This document shows, in pieces, positions 1 to 4,013 of a stretch of DNA of 6,454 nucleotides (positions are counted from its first letter, which is position 1; every line of letters starts with the position of its first letter). The position numbers and the translations under genes are program-made. This DNA comes from Acidobacteriaceae bacterium (GTDB lineage: Bacteria; Acidobacteriota; Terriglobia; Bryobacterales; Bryobacteraceae). The notes under the pieces were generated by a model that searched no databases, was not told the DNA's origin, and worked only from the letters and a program-made list of their open reading frames with translations. The stretch spans positions 1-6,454 of the forward strand of contig JAFARV010000816.1 of the NCBI GenBank assembly GCA_019245255.1, read 5' to 3'.

Positions 1-126
1 TTGGCCGAACAGGAAAGGCGCGAGTCTCTCCGGGAACTACTCCGGGATTTGGTCCAACAATATGGCAAGCCTGCCGCCAAGGACATCAAATGGGCAGAAC
101 GCGCGCTCGCACCGCGGCGGGCATAA
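1..126 (+). CDS. VapB-like antitoxin, C-terminal part (5' end outside window)
   Basis: Frame 1 is open from the first base to the TAA at 124-126 and gives 41 residues. The first codon, TTG, may simply be an internal Leu. The visible part is charged and helical (AEQERRESLRELLRDL), followed by QQYGKPAAKDIKWAERAL. This recalls the C-terminal tail of small antitoxins that precede PIN toxins of this type, which often read roughly LL..L...YGPP....L.WA...L. Such tails wrap around the toxin and block its active site, while the missing N-terminus normally binds DNA and autoregulates the operon. The gene overlaps the downstream toxin gene by 37 bases in a different frame, so the two are almost certainly one operon. 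The assignment rests on the tail pattern and the toxin neighbour; the DNA-binding fold (ribbon-helix-helix, AbrB or other) cannot be seen. Confidence 0.62.
   Translation: MAEQERRESLRELLRDLVQQYGKPAAKDIKWAERALAPRRA
79..83 (+). promoter_or_regulatory. Ribosome binding site of the vapC-like toxin gene
   Basis: AAGGA lies six bases before the ATG at 90, inside the end of the antitoxin reading frame. It supports the ATG at 90 as the toxin start despite the long overlap; no other ATG or GTG lies in that frame before the first catalytic Asp codon. Confidence 0.6.
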
Positions 127-491
127 CGCTGGACACGGGCGCGCTGATCGCCTTGGATCGTGGTGATAAGCGCATGATCGCCTTGCTCGATCGGGCGTTA
201 GCTCAAGGCCGGACCTTTCGGGTCCCTTCGGGGGTGGTTGGACAAGCTTGGCGCAATGGCCGTGTTCAGGTCACATTAGCGCGGTTCTTGCGGAGCGAGG
301 AAGTTGAGATTATTCCTCTCGACGAACAGCTTGCCCGCTCGTGTGGAGAACTCTGCGGCGCCAGCAACACGTCGGACATCATCGACGCGTCGGTCGTGAT
401 CCTCGCAAGGGAGCGGCGGGACCCGATAGTCACGAGCGATCCGAATGATCTGCGGCGCCTGGATCCGGCCGCCACAATTATTTCGGTTTAA
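90..491 (+). CDS. vapC: PIN-domain ribonuclease toxin, VapC type
   Basis: A 133-residue protein, the usual length for VapC toxins. These are Mg2+-dependent endoribonucleases that cut tRNA or rRNA and stop translation when the antitoxin is lost. Visible PIN features are the first strand ITLDTGALIALDRGD with Asp15, the segment VPSGVVGQAWRNG with Gln52 at the position of the second acidic residue, TSDIIDA with Asp96 and Asp99, and VTSDPNDLRRL with Asp117 and Asp120. Gln instead of Glu at position 52 appears in many members of this PIN subfamily, as I recall them, so it is not by itself a sign of an inactive toxin. The start has AAGGA six bases upstream. The gene overlaps the antitoxin by 37 bases and ends 39 bases before the sigma gene. 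It may carry a short Arg-rich N-terminal extension (residues 1-11). The PIN assignment is firm; the RNA target is unknown. Confidence 0.9.
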   Translation: MGRTRARTAAGITLDTGALIALDRGDKRMIALLDRALAQGRTFRVPSGVVGQAWRNGRVQVTLARFLRSEEVEIIPLDEQLARSCGELCGASNTSDIIDASVVILARERRDPIVTSDPNDLRRLDPAATIISV

Positions 492-515
492 ATGAAAATT
501 CACGATTTTTGAGGC

Positions 516-521
516 TACAAT
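516..521 (+). promoter_or_regulatory. Possible -10 element for the sigma factor-kinase operon
   Basis: TACAAT in the 39-base gap after vapC matches five of six bases of the housekeeping -10 consensus. No convincing -35 hexamer lies 16-18 bases upstream (the candidate is TGAAAA at 493-498), and there is no extended TG motif. If used, transcription would begin at about 527-531, giving a leaderless or nearly leaderless sigma mRNA. This agrees with the lack of a good Shine-Dalgarno before the ATG at 531. The prediction is weak. Confidence 0.25.
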
Positions 522-530
522 GAGTCCCAC

Positions 531-1115
531 ATGTCCTTTTCGCGGGACAGTGTGGCTTTATTGACAGCGGACTTTCGCCGCGCCGCGCCCGATGCGGCAG
601 GCGAACTGGTCGAACAGTTCTATGCGGAACTGCGCCGTCTGGCCGCCTCGCGAATGAAGGGTGAACGCTTAGATCACACTTGGCAAACCACCGCGCTGGT
701 CAATGAACTGTATCTCGAGCTCGTCAAAATCAGGCAGCTGACGTCAGCCAGCCTGATCAATCAGGAGGACAAAGCCGCCTTCCTGGGCTTCGCCGGGCAC
801 CTCATGAAGCGGCTGTTGATTCATCACGCACGGCCGCTGTACCGGCGCGTGCAAAAGGTGTCGTTTGTGGAAGGGCCAGAGCCTGTTGTGGAGGGCACGG
901 GAGAGCTGCAAGAGGTTGATAACGCACTGTCACGTCTTGCTGCAATCGATCCCAAGCTCCGGTCGGTGGTCGAAATGCGCGTTTTCGAAGGCTTAACTAG
1001 CGATGAGATTGCGAGCAAACTCAACTGCTCCCGGCGGACGGTGGCCAGTTACTGGAATTTTGCTCGACGATGGCTGGAAAAAGAGTGGGCGGGGAACGTG
1101 CTTTATGACGAGTGA
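531..1115 (+). CDS. ECF-family RNA polymerase sigma factor (TIGR02999/Sigma70_ECF type)
   Basis: A 194-residue sigma factor with only regions 2 and 4, which directs RNA polymerase to a specific promoter set. Region 2 covers roughly residues 25-105: FYAELRRLAASRM, then HTWQTTALVNELYLELV (49-65), then AAFLGFAGHLMKRLLIHHAR (82-101), all hallmarks of the TIGR02999 family. Region 4 covers about 130-186: LAAIDPKLRSVVEMRVFEGL, then the helix-turn-helix LTSDEIASKLNCSRRTVASY. In ordinary ECFs region 2.2 reads DAED before LVQE; here the aligned residues are QTTA (52-55) before LVNE. Lack of that acidic patch, together with a kinase gene next door, is the signature of kinase-controlled ECF43-like factors. 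No SnoaL-type C-terminal extension is present. An in-frame stop at 510-512 leaves ATG 531 as the only good start. The stop codon lies inside the kinase gene, so the two are probably translated together. Family is firm, ECF subgroup is inference. Confidence 0.93.
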   Translation: MSFSRDSVALLTADFRRAAPDAAGELVEQFYAELRRLAASRMKGERLDHTWQTTALVNELYLELVKIRQLTSASLINQEDKAAFLGFAGHLMKRLLIHHARPLYRRVQKVSFVEGPEPVVEGTGELQEVDNALSRLAAIDPKLRSVVEMRVFEGLTSDEIASKLNCSRRTVASYWNFARRWLEKEWAGNVLYDE

Positions 1116-3921
1116 AGACTGGCGCACGGCGTGGGAACTCTATAACAGCGCGCGCGAACTTCCGGCGGGCCAACGGGCCGTTCTCTTCGACTCGATCGAT
1201 ACTGACCCGGAGGTGCTGCAGGAAGTGATATCCCTGCTCGAGCAGCCCGAAGAGCCGCCGCCCGAGACCGAGGGTGAAGATAAAGCGCCGCTGGCCAGTT
1301 TCGACATGGACCGCTACACGGTGCTCGAGTGCTTAGGCAAGGGCGGCATGAGCGAGGTTTACTCGGCGCGAGACCAGCAGCTGGGCCGCATCGTGGCGCT
1401 AAAGTTCCTGCTGCCGGGGACCATCGGCTCCCGTTCTGCGGAACGCGTGATGCGCGAAGCCAAGGTCCTGTCCGGTTTCAATCATCCGAATATCGTCACG
1501 GTTTATGAAGTGATCCAATCCGCAGCGGGATTAGCCATCGTCATGGAACTGGTGGAAGGTGCCGCGCTGCGCAGCATATGCGGAAGCCCGCTTCCGGAAG
1601 AACAGGTTCTTCAGTTAGGCCAGCAAACGGCGCAGGCGTTGGCCGCCGCTCACGCGCATGGCATTGTTCACCGCGACATCAAACCGGAAAACATTCTGCT
1701 GCGGCCGGATGGCTATGTGAAGGTCGTGGATTTCGGCCTGGCCCGGCAGGTCGCAGCAGACGATTCGACGTATGTATACGGTCTAACCATGGGAACGTTG
1801 CGCTACATGTCGCCCGAGCAGGTGCGAGGGGAATCCATTTCACCCGCCAGCGACATCTTCTCCCTGGGCTTGGTGCTCTACGAGCTCGCCACCGGCGCGC
1901 ATCCGTTCACCGCGGATTCGTCCATTCAAACCGCTTACTCGATTGCGACGAAGCGGGCAGCAGCGTTCTCGAATACAAAGGACCATATCATCAGCTCCCG
2001 CCTGGAGCAATTGATCTTCGCCATGCTGGCGAAAGATCCGGCCGAGCGCCCATCGGCTGCGAACGTAGCCAAAGAGCTGGGTAACATTCTACTCGCCGGA
2101 AAACTGGCCACGACGGTTGCGGATTCGCGGAAACACGGGAAACGCCGCTTCTGGCTTCCTGCTCTCGTCGCTTGCTTGGTGGGTATCACAGCAGCCACAT
2201 GGTTTGTGCACAGCAGGCGAGAGACACCGCCGTTGGGGGACTTAAAAATTGAACCTCTGACTTCCCAAAGTGGATGGGAACTCACTCCCGCACTATCGCC
2301 CGACGGTCAATCGGTCGCGTTTACCTGGAGCGAAAAGCTCGACGGCGCCACAAATATTTATCTAAAACATCTCTCTGAAGATAATCCCATCAAGTTGACC
2401 AATGACCCCGAATGTTTGATCGGGTACCTGGCTTGGTCGCCCGACAGCAAGCGAATCGCGTTTAAATGTGCCAAAGGACATGGGGAATCAGGCGGCAGCA
2501 TTTTTTCGATCCCGGCCAGTGGAGGCAAAGCGGACAAGCTTTTCGACTTGGTCAACGCCGACCTCAGTTCGAGCATCGATTGGTCTCCCGATGGGACGGA
2601 GCTGGCTTTTTCGGACGTCTTGCCCGGAACCGCACGCGTCGCGCTCTATCTCCTCAATTTGCGAGTCGGAAAAACGCGAAGGCTGACTTCGCCACCTGCG
2701 GGAAATTGGGGCGATTGGAGCCCTAGATTTTCGCCCGACGGATCGACCATTGCCTTCAAGAGAGTCACCGGGTTTTGGTTGGACGACCTGTACCTGGTCG
2801 CGAGACACGGTGGCGCTACGCGTCGTCTCACCGCAACCCAGCGCGGCATCTGGGGACACACTTGGTGGCCCGACGGCAAAAGCCTGATCGTCTCGTGCCA
2901 GCGCACTGGAAGCATCTTCGGGATCTGGCGCTTTTCGCTGAAGCCCAATCTGCCGCCCGAGCGCATCAGCCTCGGAGGAACCGACGCGATTACCCCCACC
3001 GCCAGCCTCAAGGCGAACCGCATAGCCTGGGTAGACCAGCTCTGGGATCTCAACATTTACCGGATCTCCGCCACGGGAACAGGGACCCCGGCGAAACTGA
3101 TTGCCTCTACACTCCGCGATCAGGGCGCTACTTACTCACCCGACGGCCGCATCGCGTTTATCAGCGATCGTTCCGGCAGCCGCGAGATCTGGCTGGCGAA
3201 CCCGGATGGCTCCGGGCAAGTGCGGGTCACGAATCTGAAAGGACCGCAGATCGATCATCTGTCGTGGAGCCCTGATGGCCGTCAGCTTGCTTTTGAGAGC
3301 CGGATAGCCGGCCATCTCGGTCTTTTCGCCCTTCCGTGTACTGCGACCGGTCTGAGCTGCGGCGAGCCTAAGCGCCTGACTCCCGAGGACGCCTCGGAAT
3401 CGCCGGCCTGGTCGCGCGACGGTAGATTTCTGTATTTTGCATCTTCGCGTAGCGGTCGCTGGGAAGTCTGCAAACAGCCGGTCCTCGGCGGGCGAGTGAC
3501 CCAGGTCACGCACCAGGGCGGCTACATGTCCAGCGAATCTCTGGACGGCAAGTGGCTGTACTTTTCGAAACACGGTATCGAAGCGATTTATCGCCAACAG
3601 CTTATAGAGTCGGATAGCCAAGCGCATTCTGACGCAGAGTTGGTCATCGGGTCGCCTTATCACGTCCAGTCTGCGGGCTGGGCCCTCACGCGCAAGGAAA
3701 TCATCTTTATCGACCGTGCCACGCGAGATCACCCGGCCGTGATTCGCGCTTTTAATCCTGAGACCAAGGCTATGCGCTCCATCCTTTTCCTCAACGAACT
3801 CTTCCCGGATCACCCCGATATCGGACTTGCTGTTTCACCAGACGAGAAATGGATTCTGTATTCGCAACTCGATCGGTCGGGCAGCAACATCATGGTGGCC
3901 GAGAGCCGCCAGGAAAAGTAA
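1105..3921 (+). CDS. Transmembrane Ser/Thr protein kinase with C-terminal PD40/TolB-like propeller
   Basis: A 938-residue membrane kinase. Residues 1-55 form the short helical leader seen in kinases paired with this sigma family (ELPAGQRAVLFD, DPEVLQEVISLL). The Hanks-type kinase domain (about 71-329) is intact: Gly loop GKGGMSEVY (78-86), Lys100 in VALKFL, Glu118, catalytic HRDIKPEN (189-196, Asp191), DFG (209-211), SPE (236-238), Asp250 and Arg315. It is an RD kinase; S221, T222, T228 and T231 in the activation loop are candidate autophosphorylation sites. A basic stretch (342-348) precedes one membrane helix (about 349-368), putting the kinase inside and the rest outside. Residues 390-938 hold about twelve WSPDG..hAF repeats, probably a ligand- or protein-sensing propeller. 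ATG 1105 was chosen over the in-frame ATG at 1003: it has GGGGAA eight bases upstream, overlaps the sigma gene by only 11 bases, and begins with the conserved leader. The sigma factor is the likely substrate (inference). Confidence 0.95.
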   Translation: MTSEDWRTAWELYNSARELPAGQRAVLFDSIDTDPEVLQEVISLLEQPEEPPPETEGEDKAPLASFDMDRYTVLECLGKGGMSEVYSARDQQLGRIVALKFLLPGTIGSRSAERVMREAKVLSGFNHPNIVTVYEVIQSAAGLAIVMELVEGAALRSICGSPLPEEQVLQLGQQTAQALAAAHAHGIVHRDIKPENILLRPDGYVKVVDFGLARQVAADDSTYVYGLTMGTLRYMSPEQVRGESISPASDIFSLGLVLYELATGAHPFTADSSIQTAYSIATKRAAAFSNTKDHIISSRLEQLIFAMLAKDPAERPSAANVAKELGNILLAGKLATTVADSRKHGKRRFWLPALVACLVGITAATWFVHSRRETPPLGDLKIEPLTSQSGWELTPALSPDGQSVAFTWSEKLDGATNIYLKHLSEDNPIKLTNDPECLIGYLAWSPDSKRIAFKCAKGHGESGGSIFSIPASGGKADKLFDLVNADLSSSIDWSPDGTELAFSDVLPGTARVALYLLNLRVGKTRRLTSPPAGNWGDWSPRFSPDGSTIAFKRVTGFWLDDLYLVARHGGATRRLTATQRGIWGHTWWPDGKSLIVSCQRTGSIFGIWRFSLKPNLPPERISLGGTDAITPTASLKANRIAWVDQLWDLNIYRISATGTGTPAKLIASTLRDQGATYSPDGRIAFISDRSGSREIWLANPDGSGQVRVTNLKGPQIDHLSWSPDGRQLAFESRIAGHLGLFALPCTATGLSCGEPKRLTPEDASESPAWSRDGRFLYFASSRSGRWEVCKQPVLGGRVTQVTHQGGYMSSESLDGKWLYFSKHGIEAIYRQQLIESDSQAHSDAELVIGSPYHVQSAGWALTRKEIIFIDRATRDHPAVIRAFNPETKAMRSILFLNELFPDHPDIGLAVSPDEKWILYSQLDRSGSNIMVAESRQEK
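2290..3870 (+). other. Extracytoplasmic region of about twelve PD40/TolB-like repeats
   Basis: Within the kinase protein, SPDG-type motifs start near residues 398, 445, 494, 543, 588, 634 (degenerate), 678, 722, 770, 812 (LDGKW), 861 (degenerate) and 911. Spacing is 42-50 residues, the length of one propeller blade. Nine keep the Pro-Asp or Arg-Asp core followed by a hydrophobic strand such as LAFES or IAFKR. Twelve evenly spaced blades fit two six-bladed TolB-like propellers better than a single one; this count is by eye and the blade boundaries are approximate. Confidence 0.7.
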
Positions 3922-3960
3922 ATCGCTCAAAAAATAACCCGCAAGAATATTCATTTCCCG

Positions 3961-4001
3961 TTGCACATTTTGGGTCCCTGCTCGCCCATTACTAAGTGCA
4001 A
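3961..4001 (+). repeat. Inverted repeat in the leader of the exported-protein gene
   Basis: TTGCAC (3961-3966) and GTGCAA (3996-4001) are perfect reverse complements separated by 29 bases. Inside the spacer TGGG (3971-3974) can pair with CCCA (3985-3988), giving a possible two-part RNA stem. The right arm touches the Shine-Dalgarno at 4001. There is no T-tract, so it is not a Rho-independent terminator. It could be an operator, an RNA element or chance; the arms are short. The rest of the 92-base gap (3922-4013) contains an 8-base palindrome, GAATATTC (3945-3952), and no convincing promoter. Confidence 0.25.
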
Positions 4002-4008
4002 AAGGAGG
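4001..4008 (+). promoter_or_regulatory. Strong Shine-Dalgarno that fixes a TTG start
   Basis: AAAGGAGG is close to a perfect match to the 16S rRNA 3' end. It sits five bases before TTG 4014, with no ATG nearby. The alternative in-frame GTG at 3996 lies upstream of this site and has none of its own, and an in-frame TAA at 3993-3995 excludes anything earlier. Together with the signal peptide that follows, this supports TTG 4014 as the start. Confidence 0.8.
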
Positions 4009-4013
4009 ATTTC

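Noticed and set aside
243..245. Gln52 in place of a catalytic Glu in the PIN toxin, suggesting a dead enzyme
   Set aside because: The same substitution is common in this PIN subfamily as I know it, and all the Asp positions are kept, so inactivation is not supported.
1003..1104. Upstream ATG extending the kinase by 34 residues
   Set aside because: It lies within the sigma region 4 helix-turn-helix, the extra residues are low-complexity out-of-frame sequence, and ATG 1105 has a ribosome site and the conserved kinase leader.
1578..2084. + strand frame of 168 codons inside the kinase gene
   Set aside because: It overlaps the coding sequence for the catalytic loop and DFG motif in another frame; its Arg/Gly-rich translation is typical of a shadow frame.
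3136..3813. Antisense open frame of 225 codons within the kinase gene
   Set aside because: The + strand here encodes clear propeller repeats; long antisense frames are common shadows in GC-rich genes.
3971..3988. Rho-independent terminator after the kinase gene
   Set aside because: The GGGTCCC palindrome and TGGG/CCCA stem are short and not followed by a run of T.
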